Source: an uncultured Clostridia bacterium (GTDB lineage Bacteria; Bacillota; Clostridia; Oscillospirales; Ruminococcaceae). Taken from it: a stretch of 6,310 nucleotides of DNA. A program made the translations under genes and the position numbers. Where the stretch lies: contig CANCXY010000197.1 of NCBI GenBank assembly GCA_947381875.1, forward strand, positions 1 through 6,310, written 5' to 3'. Positions 1 through 5,085 of the stretch are shown here, in pieces (the first letter of the stretch is position 1; every line of letters starts with the position of its first letter). The notes beneath the pieces were generated by a model that saw only the letters and a list, made by a program, of their open reading frames with translations, did not search any database and was not told the origin of the DNA.

Positions 1-197
1 CGTGTTCCGCACGAGGAGACCCAGGTCGTTCACCATGCCGCTGGTGAGGATGTTTCCAGCGTGATGGGATGGCATTCCTCCTCTGTGATATCCGTATCCT
101 CCGGGTGCAGCGCAAGATATAGCTGACGCATGTTTTCCGGCTCACGGAAAATATAGCTGAAAACACTGTCTTTGGCTGTATGTTTCATTTTGGGCAT
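1..197 (-). CDS. Rpn family PD-(D/E)XK nuclease/putative transposase, N-terminal part, frameshifted, runs off window
   Basis: From the ATG at 197-195 the frame reads MPKMKHTAKDSVFSYIFREP, then an LYLALHPEDTDITEEE stretch. HTAKDSVF followed by LY-x-x-LHPED is characteristic of the N-terminus of Rpn (recombination-promoting nuclease, PDDEXK) proteins, common in multiple copies in gut Clostridia. As given, the frame meets TGA at 32-30 after 55 codons. Adding one base in the T run at 53-55 restores ITLENILTSGMVNDLGLLV, which matches the family's usual ITLENV...NDLGF continuation and stays open to the window edge. So the gene is partial and carries a one-base deletion, either a real mutation or an assembly error. 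The first ATG is preferred because AAGGGGGAG lies about 6 nt upstream; the ATG at 188-186 is the alternative. The catalytic PD-(D/E)XK residues would lie outside the window. The family assignment is confident; activity cannot be judged. Confidence 0.8.
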
Positions 198-223
198 GGC
201 GCTCCCCCTTCTTTCCTGCTTCT

Positions 224-252
224 ATTGTACCCTATTTTGCGGCGTTCCGCAA
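224..252 (-). promoter_or_regulatory. Predicted sigma-A-type promoter for the Rpn-family gene
   Basis: On the minus strand a -35-like TTGCGG (252-247) and a -10-like TACAAT (229-224) are separated by 17 bp, ending about 26 bp above the start codon at 197. A perfect 6-bp inverted repeat, TTGCGG-CGTT-CCGCAA (237-252), covers the -35 box and part of the spacer. It could be an operator or just a small hairpin. The prediction rests on sequence match and spacing only. Confidence 0.5.
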
Positions 253-382
253 GCTGTTTTGTCCACATTACAGGATCATACCATTCCTTCCTCCAGCACA
301 TGGGGGTATAAAATCTCCAAGAAAATGCTGCCGCATATCATATACAGATATGTTATCTTCTATACTTCTTTTGGCGTACCAG
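253..382. other. Intergenic stretch with no gene recognised
   Basis: The gene-free region 198-551 holds the Rpn promoter (224-252), the terminator (383-413) and the repeat (441-550). The remaining 130 bp is more AT-rich than its surroundings and shows no convincing coding sequence. A short inverted repeat, CATATC (334-339) / GATATG (347-352), is the only visible structure and is weak. Confidence 0.5.
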
Positions 383-413
383 AAAAAACCCGGCGGGTAT
401 GTCTCCCACCGGG
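383..413 (-). terminator. Intrinsic terminator downstream of the beta-CASP gene
   Basis: Read on the minus strand, CCCGGTGGG (413-405) pairs with CCCGCCGGG (397-389) in a 9-bp stem with one U-G wobble and a 7-nt loop (AGACATA). Six Ts follow directly (388-383). This is a textbook Rho-independent terminator. It lies about 140 bp below the stop of the gene at 552-2162, after the hairpin repeat, so the repeat would be part of that mRNA's 3' UTR. Confidence 0.85.
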
Positions 414-440
414 CCATAGACTGTTCTCCCACGTCTCATA

Positions 441-550
441 AACTGGAACAAGATGGGTTTCCAAAGGGGCTGCGCCCCTTTGGCGGAGTCCAGAGGCAGC
501 GCCTCTGGCAGGTCCGGGCAGCGCCCGGCGGGTTCGGGCGGCAGCCCGAC
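441..550 (+). repeat. Dispersed hairpin-rich (REP/MITE-like) repeat, copy 1
   Basis: This copy contains four consecutive inverted repeats: CCAAAGGGGC/GCCCCTTTGG (461-483), CCAGAGGC/GCCTCTGG (490-508), CCGGGC/GCCCGG (514-528) and TCGGGC/GCCCGA (534-549). Most stems have a TGC or AGC core. The core 447-531 matches the reverse complement of 4483-4567 at 80 of 85 positions by hand alignment. It begins one base below the stop of the gene at 552-2162, so it would be transcribed as 3' UTR hairpins. No open reading frame or transposase is associated with it. Strand is arbitrary; copy 2 is defined relative to it. Confidence 0.8.
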
Positions 551-551
551 G

Positions 552-2162
552 CTATCTGTCCCACTTCTCGCACAAGTCGTCGATCTGGTTGGCGAAGCGG
601 CCAAGGTCTTTGTTGGTGCCGCCTTTGTTGCGGCTGATGACGGCCAGCAGGCGCTTCCCGGCGGCCACAAGGCGCTGATAGGCAGCGCTGAGCGGGTGTT
701 CGCCGGGCTGAGTGGTGACAAGCAGCTGTTTGCGCTTGCGGTTGCCCTCCGATACCCAGCGGCCAAGCGTGAAATCGTATTCCGCGCCGGGATAGGGGGC
801 GTTGGCATCGTAGCCGAATTCCTCTTTCAGGCGCGCGGTGAAGGAGTCGCATACAGCGTCGTCGCCATGCACGACGAATACCTTCTTCGGCTTCTGCTCG
901 AAATTGCCCAGCCAGTTGATGAGGCCCTTGCTGTCGGCGTGGCTGCTCATGCCCTCTAACTTCCGAATCTGGGCGCGCACTTCGATCGTCTCACCAAACA
1001 GCTTTACCTCCGTCGCACCCTCCAGCAGGGCGCGGCCCAGCGTGCCGTGCGTCTGGTAGCCGACAAACAGAATCGTGCATTCGGGCCGCCAGAGGTTGTG
1101 CTTCAAATGATGGCGAATACGCCCGGCCTCGCACATGCCGCTGGCCGAGAGGATCACTTTGCACTGGCGGTCGGTGTTGATAGCGCGGGAATCGTCACTG
1201 CTCACGCTTGTGACAAGATCCGGGAACGAGATGGGGTTGATGCCCTGGCGCAGGAGGTTCAGCGCACGTTCATTACAGCAGTCCCATATATTCTTATGGA
1301 ATATATGGGTCGCCTCGTTCGCGAGCGGGCTGTCGACGTAGACCGGGAAATGGTCGTGCCCCTTCACAAGGCCCTGCGCTTTTACCTGCTCCAAATAATA
1401 GAGCAGGAGTTGTGTGCGGCCCACAGCAAAGCACGGGACCACCACGTTGCCGCCCCGGTCGAACGTCTCCTGTAAGACCTGCGCCAGCAGCGGGATGTAG
1501 TCAATGTTCGGGCCGTGCAAACGGTCGCCATATGTACATTCCATCACCACATAATCGGCGTGATGCAGCGGCTGCGGGTCGCGGATGATCTTCGGGTTGA
1601 TATTGCCGATATCGCCCGAAAAGACAATCAGCTCTGTCTTGCCCTCCTCCGTCACCCATACCTCAATGTTGGCGCTGCCCAGCAGATGGCCCGCGTCATT
1701 GAAACGGATGTCGATGCCGTCAAACAGATGCACTACGCGGCCATAAGGGTTGGGCACAAAAAGCTGCGCCGCCGCCTGCGCGTCCTCGACCGTGTAGATG
1801 GGCACATACGGCTCCCCGCCCGCACGCTTTGCCTTGCGGTTGCGCCACTCGGCTTCAAATTCCTGGATGTGCGCGGAGTCGCGCAGCATGATATCGCAAA
1901 GCTGGGACGTGGCTGTCGTCGCGTAGACCGGCCCGGAAAAGCCCTGTTTGACAAGCAGCGGGATTAGGCCGGAATGGTCGATGTGCGCGTGTGTGAGCAG
2001 AATCGCGTCCAGCTCCCCCGGTGCGATGGGCAGCGGCTGGTTTTCATAGATATCCGGCCCCTGCTCCATGCCGCAGTCAATCAGAAGCCTGCGCCCGCAT
2101 GCCTCTATCAAAATACTGGAGCCTGTCACCTCATGCGCGGCCCCCAAAAATGTCAGTTTCAT
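552..2162 (-). CDS. MBL-fold beta-CASP RNA-processing metallohydrolase
   Basis: This 536-residue protein has a complete metallo-beta-lactamase plus beta-CASP architecture, as in RNA-cleaving enzymes of the CPSF-73/YSH1 group. Visible metal-site motifs are HAHIDH (residues 58-63), the AGH of DAGHLLGSA (His159) and SGD (Asp184), followed by ECTYGD near 208. The beta-CASP part contains VDSPLA (Asp278), SASGMCEAGRIRHHL (339-353), SSHAD (His408) and VHGD (His432), so all expected catalytic positions appear present. A tail of about 70 residues (467-536), rich in basic residues, follows the catalytic core and ends in NKGGTNKDLGRFANQIDDL. A cytoplasmic RNase is the likely role; the substrate is unknown. 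The ATG at 2162 is chosen over an upstream in-frame start at 2225 because AAGGGAGGG precedes it, MKLTFLGAAHEVTGS is the normal family N-terminus, and 2225 lies at the promoter. It is a single-gene unit with its own promoter and terminator. It is not RNase J by motif layout. Confidence 0.93.
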   Translation of the reverse strand: MKLTFLGAAHEVTGSSILIEACGRRLLIDCGMEQGPDIYENQPLPIAPGELDAILLTHAHIDHSGLIPLLVKQGFSGPVYATTATSQLCDIMLRDSAHIQEFEAEWRNRKAKRAGGEPYVPIYTVEDAQAAAQLFVPNPYGRVVHLFDGIDIRFNDAGHLLGSANIEVWVTEEGKTELIVFSGDIGNINPKIIRDPQPLHHADYVVMECTYGDRLHGPNIDYIPLLAQVLQETFDRGGNVVVPCFAVGRTQLLLYYLEQVKAQGLVKGHDHFPVYVDSPLANEATHIFHKNIWDCCNERALNLLRQGINPISFPDLVTSVSSDDSRAINTDRQCKVILSASGMCEAGRIRHHLKHNLWRPECTILFVGYQTHGTLGRALLEGATEVKLFGETIEVRAQIRKLEGMSSHADSKGLINWLGNFEQKPKKVFVVHGDDAVCDSFTARLKEEFGYDANAPYPGAEYDFTLGRWVSEGNRKRKQLLVTTQPGEHPLSAAYQRLVAAGKRLLAVISRNKGGTNKDLGRFANQIDDLCEKWDR

Positions 2163-2188
2163 CTGTGGCCCTCCCTTGCGCGTTCTCT

Positions 2189-2217
2189 CCGGCAGGGCGT
2201 ATGCGCGTTCCTGCCGG
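2189..2217 (-). promoter_or_regulatory. 5' UTR stem-loop of the beta-CASP gene
   Basis: A perfect 8-bp inverted repeat, CCGGCAGG (2217-2210) and CCTGCCGG (2196-2189) on the minus strand, has a 13-nt loop. With the promoter at 2228-2256, transcription should start near 2221, so the stem would sit within a few nucleotides of the mRNA 5' end. It leaves the ribosome-binding site near 2170 free. 5'-terminal stem-loops commonly protect bacterial mRNAs from 5'-dependent decay; that function here is inferred. Confidence 0.55.
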
Positions 2218-2227
2218 GGGTACATTC

Positions 2228-2256
2228 AGTATAGCACAGAAAAAGCGAAAAAACCA
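2228..2256 (-). promoter_or_regulatory. Predicted extended -10 promoter for the beta-CASP gene
   Basis: The minus strand reads TGCTATACT, an extended -10 (TGn plus TATACT at 2233-2228). The -35 position 17 bp upstream is TGGTTT (2256-2251), a poor match, as is usual when an extended -10 is present. A 13-bp string, CTGTGCTATACTG, is identical to the one in the promoter at 4446-4474. It sits between the MATE stop (2301) and the gene start at 2162, with AT-rich sequence above it. Confidence 0.65.
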
Positions 2257-2300
2257 GTATTTTTTATAAATATGATATTTTTTTGTGTATATTGTACACT

Positions 2301-3638
2301 CTATGTACCCTCCCCCGCTTTATTCCATGTGCCGCTCCGGTAGGAATACAGCGAAATGGCCGCACCCACGATCCATCCAATCGGCCATGCCGACCAGATG
2401 CCAACCGTACCAAACGGCCCGGCGAGCGCTTTCGCAAGGCCCACGCGCAGGAACAGGTCGGCAAATGTAGCGGCCATAAAGGGCTTCATCCTGGCGGTGC
2501 CCTTCAAAACGCCGTCCGCTGCTAACTTGCTCGCCAGCACAATATAAAACGGCGTGAGGATGCGCAGGATCCACAGCCCCGTGTCCATAGCCTCCCCCGC
2601 CGGGCCGTTGAGGAACAGGCGCATGAGCGGACGGCCCAGCAGCAGATAGAGCGCCGAAAAGGAAACGGCCATCCCCCCGGTCAGCTTCAGCCCGGCTGTG
2701 AAACCTTCGCGGATACGGCCCAGTTTGCCCGCGCCCAGGTTCTGAGCAGAAAAGTTGGAAATGCCGTTGCTTACCGTAGTCAGCGAGGTGATGACAAGGT
2801 TATTGAGTTTGATGGCGGCGGAATACCCGGCCATGACAGCGGAGCCGAATGTGTTGATCACGCTCTGGATGATGATATTGCCCACGGAAACAAAGCTCTG
2901 CTGCAAAATGGTGGGCACGGCGACGGCGGCGATCTTTTGCAGCAGTCGCCAGGAAAACACCGCTGGGCGCGCGCCGGCCTCGATTTTCCCCAAGCGCCGC
3001 CACACAAAGACGAGCGCCAGTATACAGCTTACCCCCTGGCACAAAAACGTCGCCCACGCAACGCCCGCCACACCCATGCGGAACGCGGTAACAAACAGGA
3101 TGTCCACAGCGATATTGGAGAGTGATGAACAGGCCAGGAACAGGAACGGCGTGCGGGAATCGCCCATGGCGGAAAAAATGCCCGTTGCAATGTTATAAAA
3201 GAACACGAATGGCAGGCCGAACACATAGATGTCGAGATAGAGCGCGGAATCGGCCAGCACGTTCTCAGGGGTGTGGATCAGCCGCAGGAGCTGGGCGCTG
3301 CACAGGACACCCCCGCCCATCAGCGCAAGGCACAGCACGCCGCCCGCGAGGCAGGTGGTGTATACGGCGGTTTTCATCTCGGCAAAGCGCCTGCCGCCGA
3401 AAAGCTGTGAAACGACCACCGAACAGCCAACGTTGCACCCGAAAGCAAACGCGATAAAAATCAGCGTAATCTCATAGCTGTTGCCGACCGCCGCCAGCGC
3501 GTCTTCGCCGATCCATTTGCCCGCTACAAAGCTGTCCGCGATGTTGTAAAGCTGCTGAAAGATGATACTGCCGAACAGAGGCAGGCAGAACCTCCACAGC
3601 ACGGAAGATGATTTGCCCACTGTCAAATCCTGGTTCAT
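2301..3638 (-). CDS. MATE family multidrug/toxin efflux transporter
   Basis: The 445-residue product has about twelve hydrophobic segments and the two-fold MATE layout, at the family's usual length. It opens MNQDLTVGKSSSVLWRFCLP with FQQLYNIADSFVAGKWIG in the first helix region, typical of clostridial MATE (DinF/MepA-like) proteins. The second half restarts with VPTILQQSFVSVGNIIIQSV and continues SNGISNFSAQNLGAGK, the internal repeat of the same signature. MATE proteins export cationic drugs or metabolites across the membrane using Na+ or H+ gradients; the substrate here is unknown. The ATG at 3638 is preferred to an in-frame start at 3713 because AAGGA lies 7 nt upstream and the extra 25 residues are hydrophilic and overlap the hairpin region. 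It lies 96 bp below the Gx gene, behind a terminator-like structure, with no room for a separate promoter between that structure and the ATG, so expression probably depends on read-through. No terminator is visible after its stop. Confidence 0.93.
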   Translation of the reverse strand: MNQDLTVGKSSSVLWRFCLPLFGSIIFQQLYNIADSFVAGKWIGEDALAAVGNSYEITLIFIAFAFGCNVGCSVVVSQLFGGRRFAEMKTAVYTTCLAGGVLCLALMGGGVLCSAQLLRLIHTPENVLADSALYLDIYVFGLPFVFFYNIATGIFSAMGDSRTPFLFLACSSLSNIAVDILFVTAFRMGVAGVAWATFLCQGVSCILALVFVWRRLGKIEAGARPAVFSWRLLQKIAAVAVPTILQQSFVSVGNIIIQSVINTFGSAVMAGYSAAIKLNNLVITSLTTVSNGISNFSAQNLGAGKLGRIREGFTAGLKLTGGMAVSFSALYLLLGRPLMRLFLNGPAGEAMDTGLWILRILTPFYIVLASKLAADGVLKGTARMKPFMAATFADLFLRVGLAKALAGPFGTVGIWSAWPIGWIVGAAISLYSYRSGTWNKAGEGT

Positions 3639-3660
3639 GTTGTTTTCCTTCTTTCCCCTC

Positions 3661-3708
3661 AAAAAGGGGCCGCTGTCCCGCCGCTGATCCGGCGGCGGCA
3701 GAGGCCCC
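3661..3708 (-). terminator. Terminator or attenuator between the Gx transporter and MATE genes
   Basis: On the minus strand an outer stem GGGGCC (3708-3703) / GGCCCC (3671-3666) encloses an inner stem CCGCCGC (3698-3692) / GCGGCGG (3684-3678) with a 7-nt loop, followed by TTTTT (3665-3661). It looks like an intrinsic terminator. The T run ends only 22 nt before the MATE ATG at 3638, so complete termination would silence that gene unless it is conditional. The CCCC at 3669-3666 could instead pair with GGGG at 3658-3655, which would open the outer stem. Confidence 0.6.
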
Positions 3709-3731
3709 GGCAAATGCCGCCCTTCCGGGCG
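3708..3731 (-). promoter_or_regulatory. Two overlapping intercistronic hairpins after the Gx gene
   Basis: Just below the Gx stop, the minus strand holds CGCCC-GGAA-GGGCG (3731-3718), with a GGAA tetraloop, and CGGCA-TT-TGCCG (3719-3708). They share bases 3718-3719. The second also touches the first base of the terminator-like stem at 3708, so adjacent structures may compete. They could act in mRNA processing or attenuation; nothing here matches a riboswitch class I know. Confidence 0.45.
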
Positions 3732-3734
3732 TTT

Positions 3735-4220
3735 TCAGGAGCCGCCGCCTATCCGCTGCAAAATAATACCCGCCAGCAGGCCGATCACAATCCCCGCCGC
3801 AATGCCGCTGACGAGCAGCACCGGCAGATACCATATGAGCTGCCGCGTCCCCGTGACAGCGCACGCCACAGCTATCTGCCCGATATTGTGGCACACCCCG
3901 CCCACGACGCTGACGGAGACGCACGAAAAACGTTCCCCGCGCTTGAGCAGCACCATTGCCAGCAGGCTGAGCGCGCCGCCCGCGAGGCTGTAGGCAAAGC
4001 CCGTGACGGAGCCGAACAGCAAACTTACAAGCGTGATGCGCGCCAAACTGACGGCGGCGGCCTCCTTTGCGCCCACGCGGTACAGCACAAAGACGGCGGC
4101 GATATTCGCCAGGCCGAGCTTGACCCCCGGCATCAAAGGCGGCACAAGGCTTTCCACGAAAGAAAGCGACATCGCCAGCGCCGTACACAGCCCCAGCAGG
4201 CTGACTTTTTTCCATCTCAT
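3735..4220 (-). CDS. Gx transporter family protein (heptaprenyl diphosphate synthase component I family)
   Basis: This 161-residue protein is almost entirely hydrophobic, with about five membrane segments. PGVKLGLANI (31-40), SLLFGSVTGFAYSLAGG (66-82) and GGVCHNIGQIAVA (107-119) are signature stretches of the Gx/Hpre_diP_synt_I family. Its fold resembles the substrate-binding S components of ECF-type transporters. The historical synthase name is doubtful: there are no prenyl-synthase DDxxD motifs. A role in importing or handling a small cofactor or precursor is likely but the substrate is unknown. The ATG at 4220 overlaps the stop of the 44-codon ORF as ATGA, indicating translational coupling. 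It has no strong ribosome-binding site of its own, which fits coupling. In related bacteria a NusG domain II gene often lies directly upstream; here a full one lies 360 bp upstream, separated by a repeat, a promoter and the short ORF. Confidence 0.88.
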   Translation of the reverse strand: MRWKKVSLLGLCTALAMSLSFVESLVPPLMPGVKLGLANIAAVFVLYRVGAKEAAAVSLARITLVSLLFGSVTGFAYSLAGGALSLLAMVLLKRGERFSCVSVSVVGGVCHNIGQIAVACAVTGTRQLIWYLPVLLVSGIAAGIVIGLLAGIILQRIGGGS

Positions 4221-4351
4221 ACGCGCCGCCCCGCAGGCGGCTTATCCTGCGTGCGCGCAGCGGCTTTCCTGTCCCGCCGCGCCGCAAGCAGCAGCGCCAG
4301 CACAGGAAGCAGGAGCGGGCCGGTTCGGACAAGATCACGGCGTTTCAGCAT
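4217..4351 (-). CDS. 44-codon leader-like ORF duplicating the start of the NusG domain II gene
   Basis: The product reads MLKRRDLVRTGPLLLPVLAL, then a short Ala/Arg-rich stretch ending AGRRV. Its first 29 codons match the start of the NusG-II gene at 4932 (MLKRRDFILIGSLLLLSLAL) at 68 of 87 bases by hand alignment. The upstream GGAGGTATACC differs by one base from that gene's GGAGGTATGCC. After the N-terminal hydrophobic segment similarity stops, and the CPDQVC domain is absent. The stop overlaps the Gx start as ATGA, so translation of this ORF would feed ribosomes into the Gx gene. A good promoter lies about 95 bp upstream. It may be a decayed paralogue kept as a translational leader, or a functional membrane peptide. 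The strong ribosome-binding site and the overlap favour real translation; a peptide function is unproven. Confidence 0.6.
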   Translation of the reverse strand: MLKRRDLVRTGPLLLPVLALLLAARRDRKAAARTQDKPPAGRRV

Positions 4352-4379
4352 GGTATACCTCCCCACGGCCAAAAGGATT

Positions 4380-4401
4380 CCCGCCTCGGACAGGAGACGG
4401 G
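4380..4401 (-). promoter_or_regulatory. Stem-loop in the leader of the short ORF-Gx transcript
   Basis: On the minus strand CCCGTCTC (4401-4394) pairs with GAGGCGGG (4387-4380) in an 8-bp stem with one U-G wobble and a 6-nt loop (CTGTCC). It lies between the predicted start of transcription near 4439 and the ribosome-binding site at about 4358-4362. The T run CCTTTT below it is too distant for a convincing terminator. Confidence 0.4.
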
Positions 4402-4445
4402 AAGCATACGGGCGTTTTGCGGCGCACAGCGGCAGCCGCGTTTAC

Positions 4446-4474
4446 AGTATAGCACAGGGTGTGGGGAAATGCAA
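4446..4474 (-). promoter_or_regulatory. Predicted promoter for the short ORF-Gx (-MATE) unit
   Basis: Minus-strand -35 TTGCAT (4474-4469) and -10 TATACT (4451-4446) are 17 bp apart, with a TG extension (TGCTATACT). It shares the 13-bp CTGTGCTATACTG with the promoter at 2228-2256. Its -35 box overlaps the boundary of the dispersed repeat at 4473, so insertion of the repeat may have completed or altered this promoter. Confidence 0.7.
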
Positions 4475-4567
4475 CTGGAACACCGCCGGGCACTGCCCGG
4501 ACCTGCCAGAGGCTCTGACTTTAGACTCCGCCAAAGGGGCGCAGCCCCTTTGGAAACCCATCTTGTT
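4473..4567 (-). repeat. Dispersed hairpin-rich (REP/MITE-like) repeat, copy 2, inverted relative to copy 1
   Basis: The core 4483-4567 is the reverse complement of 447-531 with five substitutions in 85 bases. It keeps the inverted repeats CCGGGCA/TGCCCGG (4486-4500) and CCAAAGGGGC/GCCCCTTTGG (4531-4553). Four of the five substitutions fall in one arm of the middle hairpin, which is therefore imperfect here. The copy starts about a dozen bases below the NusG-II stop at 4579 and would form 3' UTR hairpins. No T run follows, so it is not a classical terminator. Confidence 0.8.
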
Positions 4568-4578
4568 TCTTATACGTT

Positions 4579-4932
4579 CTACCCCGCCAGCACTTCGCCT
4601 TCCTCCCCGCCCTCGATGGACACCGTGAGGCGGTTTGGCAGGCAGGTGATGACCTGTCCCGTTTTATTCACCCGGCCCTGACGCACACACACCTGGTCGG
4701 GACAGTCGGCTTCCATGATGCGCGCCGCGCCGTTTTCAATGCACAGCGTATTCGTGCCGCCGTTCAGCACAAACACGCCGTCCACGGAGAGCGGATAGCG
4801 CCCCTGCACCTCGCCCCCCACGCGCACAACGGCCTCCCCGCCCTGTTTTCCACCCATCCGCACCGCAAACAGCAGCGCCAGAGAGAGAAGCAGGAGCGAG
4901 CCGATCAGGATAAAATCACGGCGTTTCAGCAT
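4579..4932 (-). CDS. Membrane-anchored NusG domain II-containing protein
   Basis: The 117-residue protein starts with a short basic segment (MLKRRD) and one membrane helix (about 8-25), then an extracytoplasmic domain. Residues 40-108 match the stand-alone NusG domain II family: a GRYPLSVDG strand, then DCPDQVC (Cys77, Cys82), and ITCLPNRLTVSI (Cys97). The CP-x-x-VC and CLPN motifs are the family's hallmarks. The family is not the transcription factor NusG; it shares only the domain II fold, and its function is unknown. The cysteines might bind metal or a cofactor or form a disulphide. The ATG at 4932 is chosen because GGAGG lies 6 nt upstream and the basic-hydrophobic start follows at once; the frame is open to 5070 but that part is unlike the family. 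Its usual partner, the Gx transporter, lies downstream on the same strand. Confidence 0.88.
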   Translation of the reverse strand: MLKRRDFILIGSLLLLSLALLFAVRMGGKQGGEAVVRVGGEVQGRYPLSVDGVFVLNGGTNTLCIENGAARIMEADCPDQVCVRQGRVNKTGQVITCLPNRLTVSIEGGEEGEVLAG

Positions 4933-4950
4933 GGCATACCTCCATAAAGG

Positions 4951-4982
4951 CTTTTCCCCGCTTTGGGCAAAGGGCAGAAAAG
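4951..4982. promoter_or_regulatory. 32-bp dyad upstream of the NusG-II gene
   Basis: Two nested inverted repeats share one centre: CTTTTC (4951-4956) / GAAAAG (4977-4982) and CTTTG (4961-4965) / CAAAG (4968-4972). The arms are separated by mostly unpaired bases. The dyad ends a few bases above the GGAGG of the gene starting at 4932. It could be an operator or an mRNA structure affecting translation. I found no convincing promoter in the 153 bp between this gene and the one above it. Confidence 0.4.
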
Positions 4983-5085
4983 AACTCGTCCAAAGCGACG
5001 CATTTTTGTGTGTTACCCTGCGGGCGAGGCACACATGGAAACAGAACGATCCGGGCAACCCACGGCGCACGGCGGCGAGCGAGTG

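Noticed and set aside
185..301. 38-codon minus-strand ORF before the Rpn gene
   Set aside because: It spans the predicted promoter and the Rpn ribosome-binding site, has no site of its own, and its product is unremarkable.
447..550. Repeat copy 1 considered as a CRISPR-like or tandem array
   Set aside because: The hairpins differ in sequence and have no spacers of constant length; the unit is a composite of distinct stems found again as a whole at 4483-4567.
453..959. Plus-strand ORF of 168 codons
   Set aside because: It is antisense to the beta-CASP gene's conserved 3' part and to the repeat; its product is low-complexity and family-less, as expected of GC-rich shadow frames.
2285..2299. 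Imperfect palindrome GTGTA-TATTG-TACAC after the MATE stop, considered as terminator or operator
   Set aside because: The minus strand has A, not T, after it, the stem is AT-rich and only 5 bp, and it is too far from the promoter at 2228-2256 to suggest an operator.
3714..4628. Plus-strand ORF of 304 codons and minus-strand ORF of 288 codons at 3472-4338
   Set aside because: Both cross the Gx gene in other frames, and also run over repeat, promoter or hairpin DNA. Their products are Arg/Ala/Gln-rich without family motifs.
4926..5003. 25-codon minus-strand ORF overlapping the NusG-II start
   Set aside because: It would be an attractive leader peptide, but there is no Shine-Dalgarno sequence before its ATG and nothing recognisable in the product.
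5006..5035. TGTGTG/CACACA inverted repeat considered as a terminator for the propeller-like gene
   Set aside because: The stem is 6 bp with a 17-nt loop and is followed on the minus strand by As, so it lacks a terminator T run.
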